Assembly (NCBI GenBank): GCA_051881635.1
Contig: JBJEQG010000038.1
Span: forward strand, 1-23,280
Origin: JBJEQG01 sp051881635
Lineage (GTDB): Bacteria > Bacillota > Clostridia > Oscillospirales > Acutalibacteraceae
Reading direction: 5' to 3'
DNA: 23,280 nt
The position numbers and the translations under genes are program-made. The first letter of the stretch is position 1; each line of letters begins with the position of its first letter. The notes beneath the pieces were generated by a model. That model had not been told where the DNA came from. It saw only the letters and a program-made list of their open reading frames with translations, and made no database searches. This document shows positions 15,723-22,889 of this stretch, piece after piece.

Positions 15723-15787
15723 AAGAAAGAAAAATAAAAAATGAATAAAGCAAGTTCCAATTGTTTTATTTTCGGAAAGGAAAAACC

Positions 15788-16660
15788 ATGTCAAATTATG
15801 TTTTAATTACGGATTCAACAAATGATTTGCCGGCAGACGCTGTCCAGGAGGCAGATATTATCGTTATGCCAATGACTTTTACCATAGGTGAAATGTCATA
15901 CAAAAATTATTCCGACCATAGGGAATTGTCCCCAAAGGATTTCTATCAGATGATGCGTGACGGTGCTGTGCCGACAACCGTTCAGCTGACACCGAGCAAT
16001 CTCTGTGATTTCTTTGAGCCGTATTTGCAAAAGGGTTTGGATATTATTTATTTGGCTTTTTCGTCCGCATTAAGCGGTACTTATGCATCAGGTTTGCTGG
16101 CGGCAGATGAAATGATGAAGAAATATCCCGACCGCCGTATAGCGGTTATTGATTCCCGTTGTGCATCATTGGGCGAGGGCTTGTTTGCATATTTGGCAGG
16201 CTGTCGCAGAAAAAAAGGTGCGAGCTTTGATGAACTTCAAAAGTGGATTTTGGAAAACCGTTTGACAATCTGTCATTGGTTTACGGTTGACCACCTTAAA
16301 TATTTAAAAAGAGGAGGACGCATTTCCTCTGCCACAGCTATGGTTGGTACGGCACTCCAAATCAAGCCTTTGATTTATGTTGACGATGAGGGACGCTTAA
16401 TTCCAAAAGAAAAAATCAAAGGGCGTAAGAACTCCATTGAGGCTTTGCTCAAAAAAATGGAAACAACAGGTGTTAATCTTCAAGAGCAAACGGTTATTAT
16501 CGGTCATGCCGATGCAATAGAGGAAGCTCAATATTTGAAAAAGGAAATTGCCGCCCGTTTTCACCCCCGTAAAATTATTGTTGGTTATATCGGACCTGTT
16601 ATCGGGGCTCATGTTGGACCGGGTATGGTGGCTGTATTATATGTTGGAAAAAGACTGTAA
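15788..16660 (+). CDS. DegV family fatty-acid-binding protein
   Basis: A 290-residue cytoplasmic DegV protein. DegV/FakB proteins bind a fatty acid and, with the kinase FakA, present it for phosphorylation so that it can enter membrane lipids. Conserved features are the opening ITDSTNDLP, the TVQLTPS loop, YLAFSSALSGTY with the ligand-binding serines, IDSRCASLGEG, and the C-terminal VGYIGPVIGAHVGPG. ATG 15788 is seven bases after GGAAAGG; the in-frame codon at 15761 is not needed. It is 32 bases from the following MATE gene and likely co-transcribed. No FakA-like kinase is present in the window, and not all DegV homologues are proven FakB, so the general name is used. Confidence 0.93.
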   Translation: MSNYVLITDSTNDLPADAVQEADIIVMPMTFTIGEMSYKNYSDHRELSPKDFYQMMRDGAVPTTVQLTPSNLCDFFEPYLQKGLDIIYLAFSSALSGTYASGLLAADEMMKKYPDRRIAVIDSRCASLGEGLFAYLAGCRRKKGASFDELQKWILENRLTICHWFTVDHLKYLKRGGRISSATAMVGTALQIKPLIYVDDEGRLIPKEKIKGRKNSIEALLKKMETTGVNLQEQTVIIGHADAIEEAQYLKKEIAARFHPRKIIVGYIGPVIGAHVGPGMVAVLYVGKRL

Positions 16661-16692
16661 AATTTTATAGGTAAGTGACAAAAGGTGAGAAA

Positions 16693-18045
16693 ATGAAGGA
16701 AAAGAAACTGACACTTTTTAATTTGGCATGGCCAATTTTTGTGGAAACACTTTTGTTTATGCTCTTGGGCTTTATTGATGTTTTTGCCCTGAGTCGGTTT
16801 GATGATGTTGCTTCCTCAGCCGTAAGCACCGCCAATCAGGTGGCAGGAATCTGTACACTTGTTTTCGGCGTATTGTCGGGAGCAAGTGCCGTTTTGATTT
16901 CTCAGTATTTGGGAGCGGAAAATCGCAAAAAAGCATCTGAGATTGCGGCTGTATCCATAGCTGTCAATTTTATTCTGGGATTGGTTATCAGTGTGGTTCT
17001 GCTTTTTTTTCATAAGCCGTTTCTTATTCTCTTGGGTGCAAATGGCGATATTTTAGATTATGCCTCAGAATATTTGCAGATTGTCGGCGGTTTTATGTTC
17101 GGACAGGCGTTGCTCAGTTCCATGGCAACGGTTTTTCGCAGTCATGGCTATACCCGTATTACCATGTATGTCACTGTTATGGTAAATATTGTGAATACGG
17201 CACTGGATTTGATTTTGGTTCTGGGTTTGTTCGGTATGCCCGTCATGGGTGTTATGGGTGTTGCGATTGCGACAACGGTCAGCCGTGTTTTGGGATTGAT
17301 TGTTTTAACTATTGTATTCTTTAAAAAGGTTGAAAAGTTATCCTTTTTAAAATATTTGAAGCCGATGCCTTGGGGAACACTCAAAAAACTTTTGAAAGTA
17401 GGTATTCCGGCATCTTTTGAAACATTTAATTATAATATTTCTCAGCTTGTTGTGACCGCATTGGCATTGTATTTTCTTACGGAAAATGAATATATTGCCC
17501 GTAACTATGTGCAGAATATCACGATGTTTTTCTATATTTTCTCATCATCTATCGGACAGGCGTCCCAAATTTTAACGGGACGGCGTGTCGGTGCGGGAAA
17601 ATTTGATGAAGCAGACAAAGGTGTTTGGAAAGCCTATGGTGTGGCTTTAATTTTGTCAATGAGTATATGCGTTTTGGGAATTTTGTTCCGCTATCCGCTT
17701 TTGGGTATATTTACAACCAACACCGAAGTTTTGGATATTGGCAGTACGATTATTCTTATCAATATAATTCTTGAATTTGGACGCACAACGAATTTGGTTT
17801 TGATTAACAGTTTGCGTGGTGCGGGAGATGTTTATTTTCCGTCTATGGTGTCCATATTTTCGGTATGGATTTTGACGGTCGGATTGTCTTATCTGTTGGC
17901 GGTTGTTTTCAATATGGGTATTTTGGGAATGTGGATTGCGATTGCCGCCGATGAATGTTGTCGTGGTATTTTCATGATGTGGCGTTGGAAGTCGGGCAAA
18001 TGGCGTGAAAAAGCGTTAGTCGATACACAACCGAAAGCTGTATAA
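16693..18045 (+). CDS. MATE family efflux transporter
   Basis: A 450-residue multidrug and toxic compound extrusion protein that probably exports cationic compounds using a sodium or proton gradient. Two MatE repeats of six helices can be traced, the first around residues 8-210 (LAWPIFVETLLFMLLGFIDVFALSRF, SQYLGAENRKKASE) and the second from about 235 (KVGIPASFETFNYNISQ, GRRVGAGKFDEA). ATG 16693 is seven bases after AAGG; the upstream in-frame GTG 16675 has a weaker site. Short linkage to degV suggests an operon. No terminator is recognised between its stop and the convergent gene at 18097, so transcription may continue antisense to that gene. Confidence 0.93.
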   Translation: MKEKKLTLFNLAWPIFVETLLFMLLGFIDVFALSRFDDVASSAVSTANQVAGICTLVFGVLSGASAVLISQYLGAENRKKASEIAAVSIAVNFILGLVISVVLLFFHKPFLILLGANGDILDYASEYLQIVGGFMFGQALLSSMATVFRSHGYTRITMYVTVMVNIVNTALDLILVLGLFGMPVMGVMGVAIATTVSRVLGLIVLTIVFFKKVEKLSFLKYLKPMPWGTLKKLLKVGIPASFETFNYNISQLVVTALALYFLTENEYIARNYVQNITMFFYIFSSSIGQASQILTGRRVGAGKFDEADKGVWKAYGVALILSMSICVLGILFRYPLLGIFTTNTEVLDIGSTIILINIILEFGRTTNLVLINSLRGAGDVYFPSMVSIFSVWILTVGLSYLLAVVFNMGILGMWIAIAADECCRGIFMMWRWKSGKWREKALVDTQPKAV

Positions 18046-18096
18046 AAAATTTTCCCAAAGAAAGCGGTGGGGCGACAAAGGCAGAAGTCCTTTCTA

Positions 18097-18921
18097 CTAC
18101 CGAATATGTTTTTGGCAAAAGGTAATGCATTGGGCAAGCGTATAAGGCTGACCGCAAATTTCAAAACCGTTTGGTTTTAGCTTTCCAAGTTCACGACAAA
18201 ATTCCAAGCTGTATAATGCCGAAAGAAATGTTAAGCTATCAACTTCATCTGGTTTAAGGCGTTGAAAAATAGGCGGCGGCTGTACAGTCATCTTGTCAAA
18301 AACTAAACCGTTTAAACCGACAGAGGGCTTATAAGGTGTAAAGACCAGAGTGTTTTGTTCCAACGGCAGTGTTTGACCTATACGGGAGGGTGAAATCAAA
18401 AACGGAACAAAACCGTTGATTTGCGATTGTATTCTCAGAGAGGCTCCAAAGTTATCCATATATCTTTGAGCCTCTTTTTCATAAAATTCTGTGGCATTGG
18501 TGATAACCGTAACATCTACGGCATATTGCAGTAAAAACTCGGCTAAATATGAGAATTTCCCCTCTAAATCATAGAGTGTCAAAGACAGGTTTTCGGGTTT
18601 GAAATTCAGATTTTTGAACATGGAACGAATAAAATTGAAAAAGAGCCGTTCCGTCAATTCGTGATTTTCAAAACGCACAAAGGGCGTGCCGCTTAAATCA
18701 AGTTCGGCAGAACATATAATTTCTTTTGGACTTCCCAAAGCCAAAGGATAGATTTTTTTGAAACGAATACCGCCCCGATGTCGTTGATAGCGAATATGGA
18801 GGAGCGAAAAATTTTTCTCGGAGATTTGCGTTGCCGAAACGGTACAGGGCTTAAAAACAGCACGGATTTTTTCGTGTATGTTTTGGGGCGGTTTGTCCGT
18901 TACGCTCAGAACAGTAATCAT
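18097..18921 (-). CDS. Unrecognised 274-residue protein
   Basis: I do not recognise this family. The protein (start ATG 18921) has no signal peptide or transmembrane helix and reads as a cytoplasmic mixed alpha/beta protein. Residues about 55-125 hold strands and a helix (ELDLSGTPFVRFENHELTERLFFNFIRSMFKN). The middle (LSLTLYDLEGKFSYLAEFLLQYAVDVTVITNATEFYEKEAQRYMDNFGASL) has strand-helix-strand-helix character like a nucleotide-binding Rossmann module, without an obvious GxGxxG. The C-terminus has several cysteines (CRELGK, ICGQP, QCITFCQK), which could be structural. ATG 18921 is preferred to 18927 because AAGGAG (18929-18934) is seven bases from the former and one from the latter. It is transcribed opposite to the convergent MATE gene. 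Confidence 0.8.
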   Translation of the reverse strand: MITVLSVTDKPPQNIHEKIRAVFKPCTVSATQISEKNFSLLHIRYQRHRGGIRFKKIYPLALGSPKEIICSAELDLSGTPFVRFENHELTERLFFNFIRSMFKNLNFKPENLSLTLYDLEGKFSYLAEFLLQYAVDVTVITNATEFYEKEAQRYMDNFGASLRIQSQINGFVPFLISPSRIGQTLPLEQNTLVFTPYKPSVGLNGLVFDKMTVQPPPIFQRLKPDEVDSLTFLSALYSLEFCRELGKLKPNGFEICGQPYTLAQCITFCQKHIR

Positions 18922-19063
18922 TTTCATTCTCCTTTGCAGCTTGTTGGTTATGCAAAAACAAAATATGGTTCAAAACGGAAATTGACTTCCCGTTTCGGAC
19001 GGTCTTTTGCTCCATATATATGCAGAAAGAAAAATGATATATACCGAAGTTTTCGGCGGATAA

Positions 19064-19104
19064 AAACAAGCGGAAGTATTCAAAAATACCTCCGCTTGTT
19101 TTTT
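19064..19104 (+). terminator. Orphan intrinsic terminator
   Basis: AACAAGCGGA-A-GTATT pairs with the complementary ATACCTCCGCTTGTT (one mismatch), followed by six T. No plus-strand gene ends nearby; the nearest is the MATE exporter at 18045. It may end MATE read-through or a small RNA. Confidence 0.85.
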
Positions 19105-19113
19105 AAAGGATTA

Positions 19114-19142
19114 TTGACAAAAACAAAAATATATTATAATAT
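19114..19142 (+). promoter_or_regulatory. Promoter candidate for DUF3592-like gene
   Basis: TTGACA (19114-19119), then TAATAT at 17 bases (19137-19142) or TATAAT at 15 bases (19135-19140). The -10 part lies in the 55-bp duplicated element; the copy after the gap has no TTGACA visible because the N run precedes it. Confidence 0.6.
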
Positions 19143-19178
19143 ATATTATATAAGAATAATATAAATAAAATGTGTTTA
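19124..19178 (+). repeat. 55-bp direct repeat, left copy
   Basis: An extremely AT-rich 55-base segment identical to 19279-19333 and adjoining both sides of the gap. It contains the perfect 16-base palindrome ATATATTATAATATAT. Confidence 0.95.
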
Positions 19179-19278
19179 NNNNNNNNNNNNNNNNNNNNNN
19201 NNNNNNNNNNNNNNNNNNNNNNNNNNNNNNNNNNNNNNNNNNNNNNNNNNNNNNNNNNNNNNNNNNNNNNNNNNNNNN
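19179..19278. other. 100-N assembly gap between identical 55-bp flanks
   Basis: Exactly 100 N. Flanks are identical for 55 bases, which fits either an unresolved tandem repeat or two contigs ending in the same overlap word that were not merged. Confidence 0.95.
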
Positions 19279-19333
19279 CAAAAATATATTATAATATATA
19301 TTATATAAGAATAATATAAATAAAATGTGTTTA
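19279..19333 (+). repeat. 55-bp direct repeat, right copy
   Basis: Identical copy of 19124-19178. It ends in TAAAATGTGTTTA and is followed within 20 bases by the ribosome binding site of the next gene. Confidence 0.95.
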
Positions 19334-19370
19334 GAAACGCCTTTGCAAATTGGAAAGGAGAGAAAATACC

Positions 19371-19853
19371 ATGTTCGGGAAAAGAAAATATCTGCAACCG
19401 GCATCTGCTATTATATGTTCTATTATCCTTATTGTAGTGGGATTGGTTTCATATATCAATGCTGAAACTAAAAACCGTGAAAATGATGAATTTATTGCAA
19501 ATGCCGATATTGTACAGGCTTATATTACAAATACATATACCCATGTCGGGTCAAATAGGGGATCTCAAAATGATGATATTTATGTGAAATATGACTATAA
19601 AGGTATTTCATATAAAAAAGTATATGTCGGCTTTGTACCGATAAGATATAATTACAAAGTTGGGGATTTGATTACCGTATATGTTGACCCGAACAATCCC
19701 CAAAACGCAAGAATACCACAGAACAATAGTACGATACTGGGGATAATTATTATATCTGTCGGAGTTTTGCTGGTTGTCGTTTCTTCTTTCAAATATATTA
19801 AACAGAAAAATCAACCTGTAACATATAATCCCCGTCCCAGGTCCAGATATTAA
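19371..19853 (+). CDS. DUF3592-like two-TM membrane protein
   Basis: A 160-residue membrane protein. Two hydrophobic helices (about 10-31 and about 121-143) enclose an exported domain containing IYVKYDYKGISYKKVYVG and VGDLITVYVDPNNPQNARIP. The 'VDPxxPxxA' signature and this topology fit the DUF3592 family, whose function is unknown. The Arg/Lys-rich end (RPRSRY) would lie in the cytoplasm. ATG 19371 is ten bases after AAAGGAG (19354-19360); reading from 19350 would include the ribosome binding site. It has its own promoter and terminator and no evident functional link with its neighbours. Confidence 0.82.
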   Translation: MFGKRKYLQPASAIICSIILIVVGLVSYINAETKNRENDEFIANADIVQAYITNTYTHVGSNRGSQNDDIYVKYDYKGISYKKVYVGFVPIRYNYKVGDLITVYVDPNNPQNARIPQNNSTILGIIIISVGVLLVVVSSFKYIKQKNQPVTYNPRPRSRY

Positions 19854-19872
19854 AAACTTTTGAAATAACCAT

Positions 19873-19911
19873 ACGCCCACTGCACCATAAAAATGCAGTG
19901 GGCGATTTTTT
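19873..19911 (+). terminator. Terminator of DUF3592-like gene
   Basis: CGCCCACTGCA pairs perfectly with TGCAGTGGGCG around a 9-base loop, followed by ATTTTTT. It lies about 20 bases after the stop codon. Confidence 0.92.
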
Positions 19912-19938
19912 ATACGATTTTTCAACATATTCACACTG

Positions 19939-19967
19939 TTGAAAAAAGGTTTTCTCTATGATATACT
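19939..19967 (+). promoter_or_regulatory. Promoter of tam
   Basis: TTGAAA (19939-19944), 17-base spacer, TATACT (19962-19967), about 34 bases before the tam start. Confidence 0.78.
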
Positions 19968-20000
19968 GTAAATACATTTTTAAATACGGGAGGTATTAAA

Positions 20001-20771
20001 ATGTTGACATGGAACTCTGACCAATACCTTGAATTTAAAGAAGAACGCACACGCCCCGCCATAGATTTGGCAGACCATATTGCCTTTAAAAATCCGCAGC
20101 ATATTTTGGATATTGGCTGCGGTCCGGGTAACAGTACCGCTGTTTTGGCGGAGAAATTTCCCCGTGCCGATATTTTGGGAATTGATAATTCGGAGGAAAT
20201 GATTAAATCCGCCCGTACATATTATCCCGAATTGAATTTTATGCTTTGCGATGCGTCAGCAGACCTTTCAGGTTTACCGCACAGCTATGATATTGTTTTT
20301 TCAAATGCCTGTCTTCAATGGATTCCCGACCATAAAAATCTTATTCCGAAACTTATGAAACTTTTGAATCCCAACGGTGTTTTGGCGGTTCAAGTGCCGA
20401 TTAACTATAATGAGCCGATTCATCAGGTCATTACACAGGTTTCCTCGTCCCCAAAGTGGAAATCCAAATTTCCGAATCCCCGCATTTTTTATACATTGCG
20501 TCCGAATGAATATTATGATATTCTTTCCGAAACTGCATCGGATTTTAACATTTGGTGTACCACTTACTGTCACCGTATGCAGTCCCATGAACAGCTTTTG
20601 GAATGGTATCGTGGAACGGGACTTCGTCCTTATTTGGAGGTTTTGGACGAGGAAACCAAAGCCGAATTTGAAAAGGATATTTATGAGTCGATTGTTAAGG
20701 TCTATCCTGTCCAAAAAAACGGAGAAATCATATTTAATTTTCCCCGTCTTTTTTTCGTGGCAACAAAATAA
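20001..20771 (+). CDS. tam: Trans-aconitate 2-methyltransferase
   Basis: A 256-residue SAM-dependent methyltransferase of the Tam family, which methylates trans-aconitate, a by-product that inhibits aconitase. The match to E. coli Tam runs along the whole protein: the W-N-x-x-x-Y-L-x-F start, ERTRPA, the SAM loop ILDIGCGPGNST (Asp37 to Gly43), FSNACLQWIPDH, LLNPNGVLAVQVP, IWCTTYCHRM, GTGLRPYLEVL and the closing FPRLFFVATK. Length is normal. ATG 20001 is seven bases after GGGAGG. Single gene with its own promoter; no terminator is evident before the next promoter. It differs from the methyltransferase at 4354, which is more AT-rich and of another subgroup. Confidence 0.92.
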   Translation: MLTWNSDQYLEFKEERTRPAIDLADHIAFKNPQHILDIGCGPGNSTAVLAEKFPRADILGIDNSEEMIKSARTYYPELNFMLCDASADLSGLPHSYDIVFSNACLQWIPDHKNLIPKLMKLLNPNGVLAVQVPINYNEPIHQVITQVSSSPKWKSKFPNPRIFYTLRPNEYYDILSETASDFNIWCTTYCHRMQSHEQLLEWYRGTGLRPYLEVLDEETKAEFEKDIYESIVKVYPVQKNGEIIFNFPRLFFVATK

Positions 20772-20795
20772 TTCTTTTTTACCGTATTCTCAGTC

Positions 20796-20835
20796 TTGTA
20801 ACCGCATTGAAATTAAATATAATATATGATAAAAT
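20796..20835 (+). promoter_or_regulatory. Promoter region of zinc-ribbon/TPR gene
   Basis: Two overlapping candidates: TTGTAA (20796-20801), 16-base spacer, TATAAT (20818-20823); and TTGAAA (20807-20812), 17-base spacer, TG-A-TAAAAT extended -10 (20830-20835). Confidence 0.7.
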
Positions 20836-20889
20836 AAAATAAGTAGATAATGTAAAGTAACCTGATGTAAAAATAAGGAGGCATAAAAA

Positions 20890-22470
20890 ATGATTTGTAA
20901 ATCTTGCGGGCGGCATTTGCCTGACGGACAAATCATCTGTCCCTGCGGCGGTCGTTCCCTTCCGACAATGTCTTTTAATATGTCACAAACTTCTGAAATT
21001 GTCTATGCCGACGCTCAGAAAAATACCTCTAAGCAAGATTATATGGACTTTTTTCCGCCCGAGGAAACCGTAACGGTATCTCCTGAAAATTCAGAAAAGA
21101 AAAAACACCTGAATTTGACACTGACGCCCAAAATGAAACGCATTTTAATCATTTTAGCCACCGCCTGTATTTTGGTTGGTACAGCCTCTGTTGTTATTTT
21201 TGCCGTTACAAGACCGAGTGCCGTCCAAAATTTCATGACCGCATGGAATGACAAAGACTATACAACCGCCGTAACTTTATACAATGACAGTATTTCCGGC
21301 TCTGATACGGCAGTGTCTGAACTTTGCGAACAAATCAAAGACCACCTTAACGGGCAAAAACAAAGTTTTATCAGTTATAAACTTGATTACGGTGACCTCA
21401 GCAACGAAATTACCGCATTGGAGATGTTGGAGATTAAGTCTTTGAGCGGATTTTTGGACGGTTTCCGTAATGAGATTGTTCAAATCCGTCAATCGCACAA
21501 TGCTTTTGTCAATGCTCAGAAATATTATGATATTGGAGATTATCCGAGTGCCGTTTCAGAATACAAAAATGTTATCGAGGCGGACACCGCTAATTATGAT
21601 ACCGCACAGGAACAAATCAAAGCCTCCATTTTTGAATATAAAAAAATCTGTTATGCTGAGGCAGAGCAGTTCATAACAGACGGAGATTTTGAAAATGCCG
21701 TTAAATCATTGAACAAGGTTTTGAAATTAGATGAAAACGATGAGGAAACCATTGGGAAAATTCAAACCTATAATGAAAATTATATCACAAAGACACTTAA
21801 TAAAGCGTCCTCTTTGGCGAATGACGGCAAATATTTAGACGCCGCCGAACTTTTAAACGCCGCCAATGAACTTGTTCCTGATGACCGATTTACTTCCAAA
21901 TCTAAAAGCTATATGGAGCAGTACGAAAATTCCGTTGTCAATTCAGCACGAATGTTGGCGGATAATCAGGACTATATCGGTGCTTTAAGGCTGTTGGAGG
22001 AGAACAACAAAAAATATCCTTCTGAGGTTTTCAATAGTGCCATTCAGCAGTACCAAGACATTTTGTATCAGTCTGCAAAACAACTTTATGAACTGACACC
22101 TGCCGTTAAAAATCGTATCGTTATCAAAGACAAAACGCCGGTTACGGATACTTACGGCGGTACTTATACAGGCTGTGTCCGTTTTACGACCAAAGCCAAT
22201 GCCGAAGTTGAGTATGTTCTCGACAAAAATTATATTTATATCAGTGGTTATATTACCGCCGGCAACCAGACAGGTCTTGTTGCCAGCATGAATATTCAAA
22301 TATATGTTGATGACGAGCTTGTTTTTTCACAGGATAACATTACACGATTTACAAATCCAATTCCTTTTAATATTTCTTTGCTGGACGCTCAATCCTTAAA
22401 AATCGTTACATCTTCAAACAGCAATAATGCTTTGGATTATCTTTATCTTGTCAATACGATTATCTACTAA
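20890..22470 (+). CDS. Zinc-ribbon, single-TM, TPR-like protein
   Basis: A 526-residue protein of no assigned function. It begins with a short zinc ribbon (Cys3, Cys6, Cys17, Cys19); the second pair is CPC, with one residue between the cysteines instead of the usual two. A disordered acidic linker follows, then one transmembrane helix (about 84-106), giving an N-in, C-out topology. Residues about 110-400 are helical pairs resembling TPR repeats (for example YYDIGDYPSAVSEYKNVIEAD, FITDGDFENAVKSLNKVLKLD). The last 100 residues are beta-rich (VEYVLDKNYIYISGYITAG, MNIQIYVDDELVFSQ, SLKIVTSSNSNNALDYLYLV) and resemble the NPCBM/NEW2 carbohydrate-binding-associated domain. ATG 20890 follows AAGGAGG by eight bases. 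A surface-exposed wall- or glycan-binding role is an inference. The long inverted repeat and terminator follow it. Confidence 0.85.
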   Translation: MICKSCGRHLPDGQIICPCGGRSLPTMSFNMSQTSEIVYADAQKNTSKQDYMDFFPPEETVTVSPENSEKKKHLNLTLTPKMKRILIILATACILVGTASVVIFAVTRPSAVQNFMTAWNDKDYTTAVTLYNDSISGSDTAVSELCEQIKDHLNGQKQSFISYKLDYGDLSNEITALEMLEIKSLSGFLDGFRNEIVQIRQSHNAFVNAQKYYDIGDYPSAVSEYKNVIEADTANYDTAQEQIKASIFEYKKICYAEAEQFITDGDFENAVKSLNKVLKLDENDEETIGKIQTYNENYITKTLNKASSLANDGKYLDAAELLNAANELVPDDRFTSKSKSYMEQYENSVVNSARMLADNQDYIGALRLLEENNKKYPSEVFNSAIQQYQDILYQSAKQLYELTPAVKNRIVIKDKTPVTDTYGGTYTGCVRFTTKANAEVEYVLDKNYIYISGYITAGNQTGLVASMNIQIYVDDELVFSQDNITRFTNPIPFNISLLDAQSLKIVTSSNSNNALDYLYLVNTIIY

Positions 22471-22483
22471 TGATATGAAATAT

Positions 22484-22522
22484 TTTTCCACGAATAGCCC
22501 ATAGGGAGTTATTCATGGAAAA
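22484..22522. repeat. Inverted repeat downstream of zinc-ribbon gene
   Basis: TTTTCCA (22484-22490), a one-base mismatch, GAATA, a 13-base loop, then TATTC, mismatch and TGGAAAA. A competing pairing exists between GCCCAT (22497-22502) in the loop and ATGGGC (22522-22527), just past the stem. Confidence 0.7.
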
Positions 22523-22532
22523 TGGGCAATAA

Positions 22533-22565
22533 AAAACGGCTGACACTCAAAGTGTCAGCCGTTTT
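22533..22565. terminator. Bidirectional terminator
   Basis: A perfect 15-bp stem (22533-22547 with 22551-22565) with a 3-base loop. T runs follow on both strands, so it can end the zinc-ribbon transcript and the opposing microprotein transcript. Confidence 0.92.
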
Positions 22566-22571
22566 GTGTTA

Positions 22572-22721
22572 TTATTGGATAGAGCAGTCGAGGTAGTGTT
22601 CAAGCTCCTCATCGTCTTTCTTTTTCTTTTCCTTGAAAATCAAGAAAGCTGTTACGGCAGCCGTAATTGCAGCAACACCGCCAACAATAGCGATAATCCA
22701 ACCAAGACCTTTTTGGGACAT
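22572..22721 (-). CDS. 49-residue single-TM microprotein
   Basis: A short gene. The translation starts MSQKGLGWIIAIVGGVAAI, continues through a hydrophobic helix (about 7-29), then a charged stretch KEKKKKDDEELE and a C-terminal HYLDCSIQ with one cysteine. Support is strong for so small a gene: GGAGG nine bases before ATG 22721, a sigma-A promoter 40 bases upstream, two stop codons in tandem, and a terminator just after. The helix precedes basic residues, so the C-terminus probably faces the cytoplasm. The family is not recognised; small Gly/Ala-rich single-TM proteins are common in Clostridia. Confidence 0.82.
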   Translation of the reverse strand: MSQKGLGWIIAIVGGVAAITAAVTAFLIFKEKKKKDDEELEHYLDCSIQ

Positions 22722-22761
22722 TTAAAAACACCTCCAAGAATAATATCAATCCTCTATCGTA

Positions 22762-22790
22762 ATAATATACCATTTTTTGAAAAAAGTCAA
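22762..22790 (-). promoter_or_regulatory. Promoter of microprotein gene
   Basis: Minus strand TTGACT (22785-22790), 17-base spacer, TATTAT (22762-22767). Confidence 0.78.
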
Positions 22791-22833
22791 GGCGATTTTT
22801 TGAGCATTTTGCGTAAATAATGAAAATAAAAGA

Positions 22834-22862
22834 AAAAGCAGAACCTAAGCGGTTCTGCTTTT
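22834..22862 (-). terminator. rpsT terminator
   Basis: AAAAGCAGAACC and GGTTCTGCTTTT form a perfect 12-bp stem around a 5-base loop. On the minus strand TTTTTCTTTTATTTT follows. It is 27 bases after the rpsT stop codon. Confidence 0.92.
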
Positions 22863-22889
22863 ATGGAAAAGAGTTTATTCCACTTTCTC

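Larger units (their letters stand above)
18922..19370. other. Long intergenic region with hairpins and gap
   Basis: About 450 bases without a recognised gene. It holds an imperfect hairpin around 18972-18996, a small hairpin CCGAA-GTT-TTCGG (19044-19056), an orphan terminator, a promoter, the duplicated 55-bp element and gap 3. Open frames through it are overlapping shadows without a ribosome binding site that I could trust. Confidence 0.7.

Noticed and set aside
18778..19164. 128-codon plus-strand frame as the owner of the orphan terminator
   Set aside because: It runs antisense to the start of the 18097-18921 gene and passes through the terminator stem; the composition is not protein-like.
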